The notes under the pieces were generated by a model. It was not told the origin of the DNA. It worked only from the letters and a program-made list of their open reading frames with translations, and searched no databases. Shown piece by piece: positions 17,847 through 26,652 of a DNA stretch of 64,000 nucleotides; the stretch's first letter is position 1, and each line of letters opens with the position of its first letter. Source of the DNA: an uncultured Bacteroides sp. (GTDB lineage Bacteria; Bacteroidota; Bacteroidia; Bacteroidales; Bacteroidaceae). The stretch lies in assembly GCA_944321465.1 (NCBI GenBank), contig CALULL010000008.1:51157-115156 (forward strand), in the 5' to 3' direction. The position numbers and the translations under genes were made by a program.

Positions 17847-19697
17847 ATGACAAACGACATGATGGTCAAAGACCTGGACGAAGTGGTAGTCCGCTTCTCT
17901 GGCGACTCCGGCGACGGTATGCAGCTTGCCGGTAACATCTTCTCTACAGTATCGGCTACGGTGGGAAATGACATCAGCACCTTTCCCGACTATCCGGCAG
18001 ACATCCGGGCCCCGCAGGGGTCGCTGACAGGTGTGTCCGGTTTCCAAGTTCACATCGGCGCTAAAAAGGTGTACACCCCCGGCGACAAGTGCGACGTTCT
18101 GATTGCCATGAACGCTGCCGCGCTGAAGACGCAGTATAAGTTCGTCAAGCCGGGCGGAACTATTATAATAGACACGGACGCTTTCCAGCAGTCCGATTTG
18201 GACAAGGCCGAGTTCAAGACCGAAAACCCCATTGAGGAGCTGGGCATCAAGCAGGAAATCATTGCGGCTTCTATGACGCAGATGGTGAAAGACTGTCTGG
18301 CCGACACGGGCATGGACAACAAAGCCATGCTGAAGTGCCGCAACATGTTTGCTGTCGGCCTTGTGTGCTGGCTTTTCGACCGCGACCTGAAGATTGCCGA
18401 GAACTTCCTGCGCGAGAAGTTCGCCAAGAAGCCCGCCATCGCCGAGGCCAACATCAAGGTGGTACATGCCGGGTGGGACTTCGGTCACAATACGCACGCC
18501 TCCATCGCCCATGCCACGTGTCGCATCGAGAGCAAGGAGAAGGTGCCCGGACGCTATATGGACATCACCGGCAACAAGGCCACGGCCTATGGCTTCATAG
18601 CCGCTGCCGAAAAAGCCGGGCTGAAGCTCTTCCTTGGCTCTTACCCCATTACTCCCGCCACCGACGTACTTCACGAGCTGGCCAAGCACAAGTCGCTGGG
18701 CGTTATGACGGTGCAGTGCGAGGACGAAATCTCGGGTTGCGCCACGGCCATCGGTGCCTCTTTTGCCGGGGCGTTGGCCGTTACGTCCACCTCTGGTCCC
18801 GGTGTCTGCCTCAAGTCCGAGGCCATGAACCTGGCCGTCATCACCGAGCTGCCCCTCGTGGTGCTCGACGTTCAGCGCGGCGGACCCTCTACCGGCCTGC
18901 CCACCAAGTCCGAGCAGACCGACCTGTTGCAGGCTCTCTTCGGCCGCAACGGCGAAAGCCCCATGCCCGTCATTGCCGCTACCTCGCCCACAGGCTGCTT
19001 CGATGCCGCCTATATGGCTTGTAAGATAGCTTTGGAGCATCTCACTCCCGTGGTGTTGCTCACCGATGGCTACGTGGCCAACGGTTCTGCCTCTTGGCGT
19101 CTGCCCAAGTTGGCCGACTATCCGGCCATCAATCCGCCCTATGCTCCCGAAGAGATGAAGGGCAGCTACACCCCCTACCGTCGTAATCCTGAGACGGGTG
19201 TGCGCTATTGGGCCGTTCCCGGTCGCGAGGGCTTCACGCACATCTTGGGCGGCCTGGAGAAAGACAGCAACACCGGAGCCATCTCTACCGACCCCGAGAA
19301 CCACAACCTGATGTGCCGCCTGCGTGCCGAAAAGGTTGCCAAGATACCTGTGCCCGACCTTAAGGTGATGGGCTGTGCCGACGATGCCGACCTGCTTATC
19401 GTAGGTTTCGGCGGAACCTACGGACACCTCTTCTCTGCCATGAGCGAGCTTATAGCCCAAGGTAAAAAAGTTGCCCTGGCACACTTCAGCTACATCAATC
19501 CCCTGCCCAAGAACACGGCGGAAGTCCTGAAGAAGTATAAAAAGGTGGTAGTGGCCGAGCAGAACCTCGGACAGTTCGCCGCCTACCTGCGAATGAAAGT
19601 AGACAATTTCGCCCCCTACCAGTATAACGAGGTGAAAGGACAACCCTTCGTCGTTGCCGAGTTGGTCGAGGCTTTCAACAACATCTTAAACAAATAA
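17847..19697 (+). CDS. korA: 2-oxoacid:ferredoxin oxidoreductase, gamma-alpha fusion subunit
   Basis: With KorB it interconverts 2-oxoglutarate (or a related 2-oxoacid) and acyl-CoA using ferredoxin. The start at 17847 (MTNDMMVKDL) gives 616 residues. The N-terminal gamma domain starts VVVRFSGDSGDGMQLAG; the alpha (pyrimidine-binding) domain follows from about 245 with ITPATDVLHELA and QCEDEISGCATAIGASFAGA. Fusion of gamma and alpha with a separate beta is typical of Bacteroidales KOR. It is followed by korB after 61 bases. The exact 2-oxoacid cannot be proved from sequence. Confidence 0.93.
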   Translation: MTNDMMVKDLDEVVVRFSGDSGDGMQLAGNIFSTVSATVGNDISTFPDYPADIRAPQGSLTGVSGFQVHIGAKKVYTPGDKCDVLIAMNAAALKTQYKFVKPGGTIIIDTDAFQQSDLDKAEFKTENPIEELGIKQEIIAASMTQMVKDCLADTGMDNKAMLKCRNMFAVGLVCWLFDRDLKIAENFLREKFAKKPAIAEANIKVVHAGWDFGHNTHASIAHATCRIESKEKVPGRYMDITGNKATAYGFIAAAEKAGLKLFLGSYPITPATDVLHELAKHKSLGVMTVQCEDEISGCATAIGASFAGALAVTSTSGPGVCLKSEAMNLAVITELPLVVLDVQRGGPSTGLPTKSEQTDLLQALFGRNGESPMPVIAATSPTGCFDAAYMACKIALEHLTPVVLLTDGYVANGSASWRLPKLADYPAINPPYAPEEMKGSYTPYRRNPETGVRYWAVPGREGFTHILGGLEKDSNTGAISTDPENHNLMCRLRAEKVAKIPVPDLKVMGCADDADLLIVGFGGTYGHLFSAMSELIAQGKKVALAHFSYINPLPKNTAEVLKKYKKVVVAEQNLGQFAAYLRMKVDNFAPYQYNEVKGQPFVVAELVEAFNNILNK

Positions 19698-19758
19698 CGG
19701 CAACCGTCGCGGCGCGACGCGCCGTAGCGGCTTCCATTCACTTAAAAGGAACAATATC

Positions 19759-20760
19759 ATGACATATACAGCAAAAGATTTCAAGAAAGGACAACCCCGC
19801 TGGTGTCCGGGTTGCGGCGACCACTTCTTCCTGGCCTCGTTGCACAAAGCTATGGCCGAAATCGGCGTAGATCCGTGGCGGACTGCCGTCATCTCCGGCA
19901 TAGGCTGCTCCAGCCGTCTGCCTTACTACATGAACACCTACGCCATGCAGACCGTGCACGGGCGTGCAGCTGCCATCTCCACCGGTGCCAAGGTGGCCAA
20001 CCCCGAACTCACCATCTGGCAGATTTCGGGCGACGGTGACGGACTGGCCATCGGCGGCAACCACTTCATCCACGCAGTGCGCCGCAACATCGACCTCAAT
20101 ATGATTCTGCTCAACAACCGCATCTACGGCCTCACCAAGGGACAGTACTCGCCCACCTCGCCGCGCGGCTTCGTCAGCAAGTCGTCGCCCTATGGCACGG
20201 TGGAAGACCCCTTCCACCCCGCCGAGCTGTGCTTTGGCGCCCGCGGACGGTTCTTTGCCCGCGCCGTGGCCACCGACGCTGCCGGTACGGTGGAAATCCT
20301 CAAGGCTGCCTACAACCACAAGGGTGCCGCCGTGTGCGAAATCCTGCAAAACTGCGTCATCTTCAATAACGGCACCCACGAGTCGGTCTACACCAAGGAA
20401 GGGCGTGCCAAGAACGCCATCTACCTGGAGCACGGCAAGCCCATGCTCTTCGGTGAGAACCACGAGTTTGGCCTCGTGCAGGAAGGGTTCGGCCTGAAGG
20501 TTGTCCGCCTGGGCGAGAACGGCATCACCGAGAAGGACATCCTCGTGCACGATGCCCACTGCCAGGACAACACCCTGCAGCTGAAGCTCGCCCTGATGGA
20601 AGGGCCCGACTTCCCCGTGGCACTCGGCGTAATCCGCGACGTGGAGGCTCCCACCTACGACGAGGCCGTACACGCCCAGATCGACGAGGTGAGCGGTAAG
20701 AAGAACTACCACAACTTCGAGGAACTGCTCCTGACGAACGACACCTGGGAAGTGAAGTAA
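19759..20760 (+). CDS. korB: 2-oxoacid:ferredoxin oxidoreductase, beta subunit
   Basis: The 333-residue subunit binds thiamine diphosphate. It has WCPGCGDHF near residue 15, GIGCSSRLPYYMNTY and the ThDP motif GDGDGLAIGGNHFIHAVRRN starting at 91. The conserved cysteines of CPGCG and GIGCSS may serve an iron-sulfur cluster, as in KorB relatives. It acts with the upstream alpha-gamma chain in reductive or oxidative TCA-branch metabolism. Confidence 0.94.
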   Translation: MTYTAKDFKKGQPRWCPGCGDHFFLASLHKAMAEIGVDPWRTAVISGIGCSSRLPYYMNTYAMQTVHGRAAAISTGAKVANPELTIWQISGDGDGLAIGGNHFIHAVRRNIDLNMILLNNRIYGLTKGQYSPTSPRGFVSKSSPYGTVEDPFHPAELCFGARGRFFARAVATDAAGTVEILKAAYNHKGAAVCEILQNCVIFNNGTHESVYTKEGRAKNAIYLEHGKPMLFGENHEFGLVQEGFGLKVVRLGENGITEKDILVHDAHCQDNTLQLKLALMEGPDFPVALGVIRDVEAPTYDEAVHAQIDEVSGKKNYHNFEELLLTNDTWEVK

Positions 20761-20789
20761 TCTCTCGTTTTCCCGCTATGCAATAGCAC

Positions 20790-20838
20790 GAAGCCCTCCC
20801 CCGCCAGATTGTTGCGGAGGAGGGCTTTCTCGTTTTTC
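20790..20838 (+). terminator. Terminator of korAB
   Basis: AAGCCCTCC (20791-20799) pairs with GGAGGGCTT (20819-20827); an inner CCGC/GCGG stem extends it. The T-rich stretch CTCGTTTTT follows. Confidence 0.85.
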
Positions 20839-20911
20839 CTTTGCCGGATGCTTGTCCCGTCGGCCGAGGGCCTGCACGCTCCCGCCGGTTGCGGGCGGCG
20901 TGCGTCCGGGC

Positions 20912-22000
20912 CTACCGTCCTCCGGTGAGGAGGGCAGTCAGTCGCGGTGCGAACCGCCTGAGCAGGTAGTACAGCCCCAGTCCCACCGCTATGGTCACCA
21001 CCGGGCAGGCGAAGTAGAGCAGGAACATGCCCGCTTCCGTTTGCGGTACGGCAATCTTCAGGGCGAACTTCATCACGAAAAGCAGGAACATCGAGTGGTA
21101 GGCAAAGACGAAGAAGCTGCTGTCGCTCAGGAATTCGTTCGCCCTCCAGCGGCCTTTCTCCACGAAGCGGACAGCCATGCTGCTCACGGCCACCACGCCC
21201 GCCAGTACGCTCAGGCGGGTGAGATACCCCTCCGCCGGTTGTTGCAGGACGAAGCCTACCGACGCGGCCAGCAGCAGCCACAGCACCAGTGCTGCGGGGA
21301 AGCAGGGGCGCAGCAGCTCCGTCGGGTCCTTCTTGTTCACGCTGAAGTAGGCACCTACCGAGAAGAAGAAGAACGCTTCCATGTTGAAGCCTGGTACTTC
21401 CATCACCATCCAGCCCGACAGCCACACGGCTCCGAGCAGCAGCAATGCCCAGTGGCGCAGGTGCTTCACCAGCACGTAGATTACGGGCGAGCACACCGCC
21501 ATCACCATCAGTTCGCGCACGTACCACATCGGCCCGTCTACCGGGAAGAACCCCTCCGTGACGTTCCAGAAGGCTGCCAGCCAGTCGCCGGCCGTGTAGT
21601 CCATCAGCGGCTTGTTGTTCCCCGACATCAGGCCGGGGAACACTACCCATGCGAGCGACAGCAGCAAGATGACTATCAGGTTCCACAGCACGTAGGGCAC
21701 CAGCAGCGTGCGCAGCCGTTTCCGCAGTTTGTTGCCGTAGTCCGACGACGTGAAGCCGTCCATGCGGTAGAAGAACAGGATGCCCGAAATGATGAAGAAC
21801 GTCGGGACGCTGATGCGCATGCACACCTTCGACAGGCAGTAACCCACGTGGTAATAGACGGGGTAATCCTCCATCGACATCAGCATTTGTCCGCCTACGT
21901 TTACTCTGTCGAGTACGGAGTGTTGCAGCACCACTGCGGCGGCCAGGGGGAAGCGCAGGAAGGCTATCGTGCGCGACAGCAGGGTTTGGTTTACTTTCAT
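20912..22000 (-). CDS. Acyltransferase-3 family membrane protein
   Basis: The 362-residue protein has about ten membrane helices and the acyltransferase-3 pattern: an N-terminal RTIAFLRFPLAAAVVLQHSV with His22 after the first helix region, then RISVPTFFIISGILFFYR and KLRKRLRTLLVPYVLWN. Family members O-acetylate or O-acylate surface sugars; no capsule or LPS genes adjoin it, so the target is unknown. No matching promoter was found upstream; the gap there carries repeat locus D. Confidence 0.9.
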   Translation of the reverse strand: MKVNQTLLSRTIAFLRFPLAAAVVLQHSVLDRVNVGGQMLMSMEDYPVYYHVGYCLSKVCMRISVPTFFIISGILFFYRMDGFTSSDYGNKLRKRLRTLLVPYVLWNLIVILLLSLAWVVFPGLMSGNNKPLMDYTAGDWLAAFWNVTEGFFPVDGPMWYVRELMVMAVCSPVIYVLVKHLRHWALLLLGAVWLSGWMVMEVPGFNMEAFFFFSVGAYFSVNKKDPTELLRPCFPAALVLWLLLAASVGFVLQQPAEGYLTRLSVLAGVVAVSSMAVRFVEKGRWRANEFLSDSSFFVFAYHSMFLLFVMKFALKIAVPQTEAGMFLLYFACPVVTIAVGLGLYYLLRRFAPRLTALLTGGR

Positions 22001-22269
22001 GGGTCGGTTTGAGTTTCTTTTTCAGGTTAAACGTTCGGGTTCGTTTGTGCTCCCTCTCTCCCCGTTGCGTGGTCCGGCAGTCCGTTCCTTCTTGAGGAGG
22101 GAAGGAAACTAGCTGCGAAATTAATTTTATTTTTGCTATAATAAAAGAGGTTTAACTATTTCCTTTCTCCCCTCTCCGCGTTTTTTCCGCCTTCTTCGCT
22201 CCTTTTCGTCCTTCGCGGGTTGTCTGTCGTTTTGGGGTTGGCCTCCAGCCTTGGTCCTCCGCCCCGCCT

Positions 22270-22360
22270 TGCGGGCACGCCTTCGCTCCCAGGCTGGCGC
22301 ACCTGTGCCCGCGCGGGGGCACAGGTGCGCTGCCCCGGGGGCAAAGGTTCGCCACCGGGC
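22270..22360. repeat. 22-bp-period repeat array, locus D
   Basis: Cores GCACGCC (22275), GCGCACC (22297), GCACAGG (22319) and GCAAAGG (22341) are each 22 bases apart, in the order CC, CC, GG, GG. Units 2 and 3 form a perfect 14-bp inverted repeat, GCGCACCTGTGCCC against its complement, with a 6-base loop. It lies in the gap 22001-22472, which otherwise holds an AT-rich stretch (22110-22160) and the hairpin at 22394-22442. It is closely similar to locus E over about 65 bases. Confidence 0.85.
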
Positions 22361-22382
22361 GGGGCGGAGGGACGGGACATGG

Positions 22383-22442
22383 GGCAAAAGAAAACCATAG
22401 CCCGTGCCCTTTGTGGAGCATCGTGCTATGGTCTTCTTTTAT
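22383..22442 (-). terminator. Terminator of the BACON-like gene at 22473
   Basis: ACCATAGC (22394-22401) and GCTATGGT (22435-22442) form an 8-bp stem; on the minus strand it is followed by TTTCTTTT. Confidence 0.7.
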
Positions 22443-22472
22443 TGGTGTCGGGTTTTCCCGTTTTTCCGTGGC

Positions 22473-23576
22473 TTATTGGGCGCGTTGCATGCCTTTGATG
22501 TACCCCGTCTGGTAGTAGTTGAAGATTTCTATCTCGAACGTGTGTCCGTAGCCGTCCGTGTTGGGAGCGGCGGTCAGTTTCAGGCCGTTGCTTACCACCT
22601 CCACGGTGAGCCAGTCGAAGGTTCGTTTATACTGCCGTTCGTTGGTCAGCTTGTCCTTGTCCTCCTGCAAGGCGAGTCCCAGGTAGCGGCTTTCGTCGTC
22701 CACCGTGATGTTCGTAAACCACCAGTTCTGGCAGTCGGTCTCCACGAAGACCGTTTCTCCTTGGCTGTCGAAGACGATGCTGCCCGGTGTAGTCTTTATG
22801 GTGCTTTCTCCGTCGTAGTAGCCCGTGGGCCAGCCCAGTCGCTTCCCTTCCACCGTGCATGTGCTTGTGCCGTTGCTCAGCGTCACGTCGAAGGCAAGGT
22901 CGTCGTCGTGGTTTTCTCCGGCTACGCTCAGTACCAGCGTGCTGCCGTCCACTTTCACGTTCAGCCAGTCGAAGCTCTGGTCTATGGCTCTGTCTTGCGG
23001 GCGGCTCCCGTCATCGGGCAGGCCGTCGGGCACAAACGTTTGTCCCTCTACCGTCACTTGCGTCACCCACCACGTGTCGTTTCCTGTCTCCACTGCTGCG
23101 GTGTCGCCTTTGAACGACAGTTCCACTGGGTTGGGGGTTGCCACGATGGCGCTCTTGTCAGTCGTCTGGCTTCCCGTGATGCGAGCCACCCAGCCGTCGG
23201 CCTCAAGGTCGATGCTGAACGTCCGTTCTTCCTGCGTCTCGTTCTTGGCGGCATCCAGCGCGATGGCGTTCCCGTCGACCGCCACGGTGAGCCAGTCAAA
23301 CGTCTTCTCAAATCCCTCGCCGCTGCGTATGGCTTCCTTGTCGGCCTCGCTCAGCGAGGTTGTGTTGCCGTCGGTCGTCACGGCCGTGATGCACCAGTCC
23401 TTCAGGTCCTCGTCCACATAGATGGTTCTCGTCTGGTTGCTTTCGTCGAATGCCACGGTTTCATCGGATAGCTCAATGTTGTTTCCTATAGGTGGAGCTA
23501 TCCTGTCTTCGCTTTCGCCACATGCGGTAGCGAGTAGTGCGAGACATGTCAGATACAAAAAAACTTGTTTCTTCAT
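22473..23576 (-). CDS. Surface lipoprotein with three BACON-like repeats (copy 1)
   Basis: The 367-residue protein has a lipoprotein signal with lipid-bearing Cys19 (LATACGESED); acidic residues after the Cys resemble the Bacteroidetes surface-export signal. The rest is three repeats of about 100 residues (34-137, 145-245, 260-364). Each contains a Trp motif (DWCIT, DTWWVT, QNWWFT) and a core of the type FDWLTVxVxGNxLxL followed by RTFxIxL, resembling BACON-type beta-sandwich domains. It starts 18 bases after the C10 protease gene and is surely cotranscribed with it. Two paralogues lie upstream of the protease. Function is unknown; ligand binding or protease control are possibilities. Confidence 0.8.
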   Translation of the reverse strand: MKKQVFLYLTCLALLATACGESEDRIAPPIGNNIELSDETVAFDESNQTRTIYVDEDLKDWCITAVTTDGNTTSLSEADKEAIRSGEGFEKTFDWLTVAVDGNAIALDAAKNETQEERTFSIDLEADGWVARITGSQTTDKSAIVATPNPVELSFKGDTAAVETGNDTWWVTQVTVEGQTFVPDGLPDDGSRPQDRAIDQSFDWLNVKVDGSTLVLSVAGENHDDDLAFDVTLSNGTSTCTVEGKRLGWPTGYYDGESTIKTTPGSIVFDSQGETVFVETDCQNWWFTNITVDDESRYLGLALQEDKDKLTNERQYKRTFDWLTVEVVSNGLKLTAAPNTDGYGHTFEIEIFNYYQTGYIKGMQRAQ

Positions 23577-23594
23577 AATGGATAGTTTTTAGAG

Positions 23595-24905
23595 TTAGTT
23601 TCCTGAACCCCAGAAGGGATCGTCGTCATCGTCTTCATTATAATTAGGGTCGTCAGGCCTGTAGACGTCCCAGAAGATAGACTCGGGATTTTCTACTTTT
23701 ACAGGGAACAGAGCAAGGTTTCTATCGTAAGTAGCAAGGCCTGAGAAGAATACCTCTCCGTTGTAATAGCCATTGTAATAGCCCGCAGCTCCCCAGTCAA
23801 ATCGGATAGATAGTGGAGTGGTACCTATGGTTACTAATTGGCCTCCTGATTGTCCGCATATGTTCCAATACATATACCCATCGGCAACCCATAAGTGGCC
23901 TACGTACTTATTGGTCTCTTTCGTATAGCCAAATCCGCTTACAAGTAAGAGGTGGTCTGACAAGAAATAGTTGAAAGCCTCATCCAAATCATAGGGGATT
24001 TCTTGTACTGTAGGACATTCAAAGCCTAAGTCCTTCAATAGCTGGTAAGCGTATTGACGGATTGCTCCACTCTCGTTAATGCCATAATCCATGTGCACAT
24101 CTTCTCCGACCCAAGCAAGCATTTTTGCAGCATAATCGATGGCTTCTTCTCGTGGTAAAGGCTCGATAGATGGATCGATGCTTCCTTGCCAGTTCCTTGT
24201 GCCTTCACGTATCCGATCAAGGGGAAGGAACGTGTCATGATAGTAAAGAGCGTCTTTGCAATGTACCATGATTGAAGCTGTTGCTACTGCAACGCATCCT
24301 ATAGCAGCCCCGGGGTGCTTTTCGTGTACATATTTAGCCCAGTCGTTCGTGCCTTCTTTTTGTCCCCAGCACCAGCTTGAGGTCATATAGGGGCCTCGTT
24401 CTACTTTTCGGTAGATAGGTATGCCAACGAAGTCGTCAGGTATGGTACCGCGTGTTTGGGCAGATTGTGCTGTTTCTTTTTGAATGTAGTCTCCTATTTT
24501 CGATGTGAAATAAATTTCGGGCAAACTACCTTTCTCATTTTTGAAGGCTCCTTTGTCGGAATAGGCTAAGATTGGGAACACCCGGTCGTCGGCTGCGACA
24601 ATGGCAAATCCGTCGTCCTCTCCCCAGTTGAAGATGTAGGCCACGGTGTCGTTGTTGCCGCAGATGTTGCGGGTTGTGGCTTTTTTGTCAATCACATAGT
24701 CGACCTTTAGATTTGTCGTTGAACGAGTCTGTGGAAATTCCAAGATGAGGTTGGCTTGTTCCAAGGCTTTTTCTTGGTCTACGCGGTGTGTGGCGGCGAT
24801 CTCATTGGCGGCCTGCTTTTCTTGTTGTTGCTCAAGCGCAGTGTCAAACTCGTTGCTACATGCGCATAAGCAAAGTAGCGAAGCAACATAAATAACCTTT
24901 TTCAT
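23595..24905 (-). CDS. C10 (streptopain-like) cysteine protease lipoprotein
   Basis: The 436-residue protein has a lipoprotein signal (LCACSNEF, Cys16), a prodomain typical of the C10 family with DDGFAIVAADDRVFPILAY (98-116), and a peptidase domain from about 170. The catalytic Cys204 lies in AIGCVAVATASIM and His337 in VGHLWVADGY; DYGINESGA and FDWGAAGYYNGYY also match. The tail is very acidic (EDDDDD). C10 enzymes in Bacteroides are secreted and can degrade host or bacterial proteins. The gene and its upstream flank are visibly more AT-rich than the neighbours, which suggests transfer. It is cotranscribed with the BACON-like gene at 22473. Confidence 0.9.
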   Translation of the reverse strand: MKKVIYVASLLCLCACSNEFDTALEQQQEKQAANEIAATHRVDQEKALEQANLILEFPQTRSTTNLKVDYVIDKKATTRNICGNNDTVAYIFNWGEDDGFAIVAADDRVFPILAYSDKGAFKNEKGSLPEIYFTSKIGDYIQKETAQSAQTRGTIPDDFVGIPIYRKVERGPYMTSSWCWGQKEGTNDWAKYVHEKHPGAAIGCVAVATASIMVHCKDALYYHDTFLPLDRIREGTRNWQGSIDPSIEPLPREEAIDYAAKMLAWVGEDVHMDYGINESGAIRQYAYQLLKDLGFECPTVQEIPYDLDEAFNYFLSDHLLLVSGFGYTKETNKYVGHLWVADGYMYWNICGQSGGQLVTIGTTPLSIRFDWGAAGYYNGYYNGEVFFSGLATYDRNLALFPVKVENPESIFWDVYRPDDPNYNEDDDDDPFWGSGN

Positions 24906-25005
24906 AATGTGTGTGTTTTTTTTATGTGTTTAACATGTACTTTGTCTTCTCAGGCTCATTCGATGGAAGAGGTTCCATTTGAACAAGGAAAATGAGAAGT
25001 CGCTA

Positions 25006-25013
25006 CAAAGATA
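25006..25013 (-). promoter_or_regulatory. -7 box for the C10 protease operon
   Basis: TATCTTTG on the minus strand lies about 100 bases upstream of the protease start, in an AT-rich stretch. Confidence 0.6.
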
Positions 25014-25159
25014 AAGAAATAATCCTGAAATAAAACTGTTTTAGCGATTTATTTTTGGGGGAATGCGCATTTTTTTTTTATGGGCTGCGTAGGGTGTGCT
25101 CGTGCAACTGGATTAGTTGGGGTTGACAAGTGGGCTGGCGGGACGCGTGGAACCGAGCT

Positions 25160-25200
25160 TTCCGGGCACGGGTGTGCCCGGAAGGGGCGGAGGGGCTGTC
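25160..25200. repeat. Decayed 22-bp-family repeat, locus L
   Basis: One good unit, GGGCACGGGTGTGCCCGG (25164-25181), is followed by a decayed one (GCGGAGG at 25187, 21 bases on). It sits in the gap 24906-25431 between the protease and the next lipoprotein gene; that gap also holds the protease -7 box and the hairpin at 25317-25355, and nothing else I can support. Confidence 0.5.
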
Positions 25201-25316
25201 GGTTGTCAAGTGCCGGGGCAGGTGACGGGCGACGTGGGCGGGCGATGTTTTTGCGTGTGGCGTGGAGTGGGGCTGAGAGGCCGCTTCTTGGTGTGTCTTC
25301 CTTGGTGGATATGTGC

Positions 25317-25355
25317 GAAGCCCTCCTCTGTGCAGGGCGGTCAGAGGAGGGCTTC
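25317..25355 (-). terminator. Perfect 14-bp hairpin after BACON-like copy 2
   Basis: GAAGCCCTCCTCTG (25317-25330) pairs exactly with 25342-25355. It starts with the same GAAGCCCTCC as the korAB terminator. No T-run follows on either strand, so termination strength is uncertain. Confidence 0.55.
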
Positions 25356-25431
25356 CGGTTGGCGGGGAGGTCGGGGCGTTCGCGTGGTCCTGTGCGGCAG
25401 CCCTCTCCCCGTGTTTTGCGGGCGGCGGCGG

Positions 25432-26550
25432 TTACTGCCCCTTTTGTACGCCCGTGACTATGCCGCTGTTGTAGAACGTGGTTACTTCGACCTCGAACGT
25501 CCGGTCCTCACCCGTCTTGTTGGGCGCGGCGCTCACCTTCAGGTCGTAGCCGTCGACTTCCACCGTGAGCCACCCGATTGTTAGTTCGTATTTCCGGTCT
25601 TTGATTTGTTCGAGCCGTGTGGGGTCTCCAAAGCGGTGGTCCTCGCCGTTCACGTTGATGCGGTTGAAGTACCACGTCTCGGAGTGGACGCTGATTGTCG
25701 CTTCGCCTCCTTCGGGGGCAAGCTCCACGCTGGCGGGTGCGACGGCTATTTCGCCCGTGGGGATGTCGATGCCGTAAAGCATTTCGTCTATTTTCCCGGT
25801 TATGGTGCACTCTTCGCTGCCTGTGGTGAGTGTGATGGCAAAGTCGTAGGCAGAGTCGGCTCCCTCGGTGGACAGCACGAGCCGCGTGCCGTCCACCCGT
25901 ATTTTAATCCAGTCGAACCACTCGGCAAATGCCCATCCGTCCGGCCTCGTGCCGGGTGCCCATGCCGGGGTCTCGCATTCGTAGAGGTGCTCCGCTTCCC
26001 CGGCAGGCCCATGTGCGTCGAGCAGCTGCACGGACTTCACCCACCACGTGTCCTTGTTGGTCTCCACCGTTACCGTGTCGCCCCAGAAGGCCATTGTTAC
26101 GTCCTGGGGCGTGGCGGCCAGCGGCTCGTAGCCCGTTCCCGGTCGGCTGCCCGCGATGCGTGCCGTGCTGTAGCCGGCTTGCAGGTCGATGCTGAAGGTG
26201 CGTTCCTGCGCGCTGCTGCCGTTGGCCGTCAGTCGTATGGCGTTGTCCTCCACGGCCACGCCGAGCCAGTCGAACGTCCGTTCAAAGGCAGCCCCGCCGC
26301 GCAGGGCCTCCTGCTCGGTCTGGCTCAGGAGCGTCTCGGTGTCGTCGGTCGTCACGCGGGTGATGCACCAGCCGCCTTGTCCGTTTTCTACATATATGGT
26401 TTGCGACGGCGCTGCGTCGCTGAAGGTCACGTTCTCGGCCGACAGCTCTATGCCGCCCGCCCACGGGTCGGTGGCGTTGCCGTCGTCGTCGCTGCATGCG
26501 GTGGCGAGGCAGAGCAGCCCCGTCAAGTAAAGGATGAGATGTTTCTTCAT
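25432..26550 (-). CDS. Surface lipoprotein with three BACON-like repeats (copy 2)
   Basis: The 372-residue protein is a clear paralogue of the product at 22473: signal peptide with LATACSDDDGN, whose acidic run matches the Bacteroidetes surface-lipoprotein export signal, and three repeats of about 105 residues with GGWCIT, DTWWVK and ETWYFN Trp motifs and FDWLGVAV, FDWIKIRV and IGWLTVEV cores. The end EVTTFYNSGIVTGVQKGQ matches the end of copy 1. It is unlinked to an enzyme in its own transcript, except for the broken copy 3 upstream by 102 bases. Confidence 0.8.
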   Translation of the reverse strand: MKKHLILYLTGLLCLATACSDDDGNATDPWAGGIELSAENVTFSDAAPSQTIYVENGQGGWCITRVTTDDTETLLSQTEQEALRGGAAFERTFDWLGVAVEDNAIRLTANGSSAQERTFSIDLQAGYSTARIAGSRPGTGYEPLAATPQDVTMAFWGDTVTVETNKDTWWVKSVQLLDAHGPAGEAEHLYECETPAWAPGTRPDGWAFAEWFDWIKIRVDGTRLVLSTEGADSAYDFAITLTTGSEECTITGKIDEMLYGIDIPTGEIAVAPASVELAPEGGEATISVHSETWYFNRINVNGEDHRFGDPTRLEQIKDRKYELTIGWLTVEVDGYDLKVSAAPNKTGEDRTFEVEVTTFYNSGIVTGVQKGQ

Positions 26551-26652
26551 TGTTGTTCCTCCTGTTGCTAAGGTTAATGTCTGTGTCCGCTATTCGGCGT
26601 GCTGCACGCCCGTTTCTCTCTCGGGGCCGGGCTCCACGCTTTCGGACGTAAT

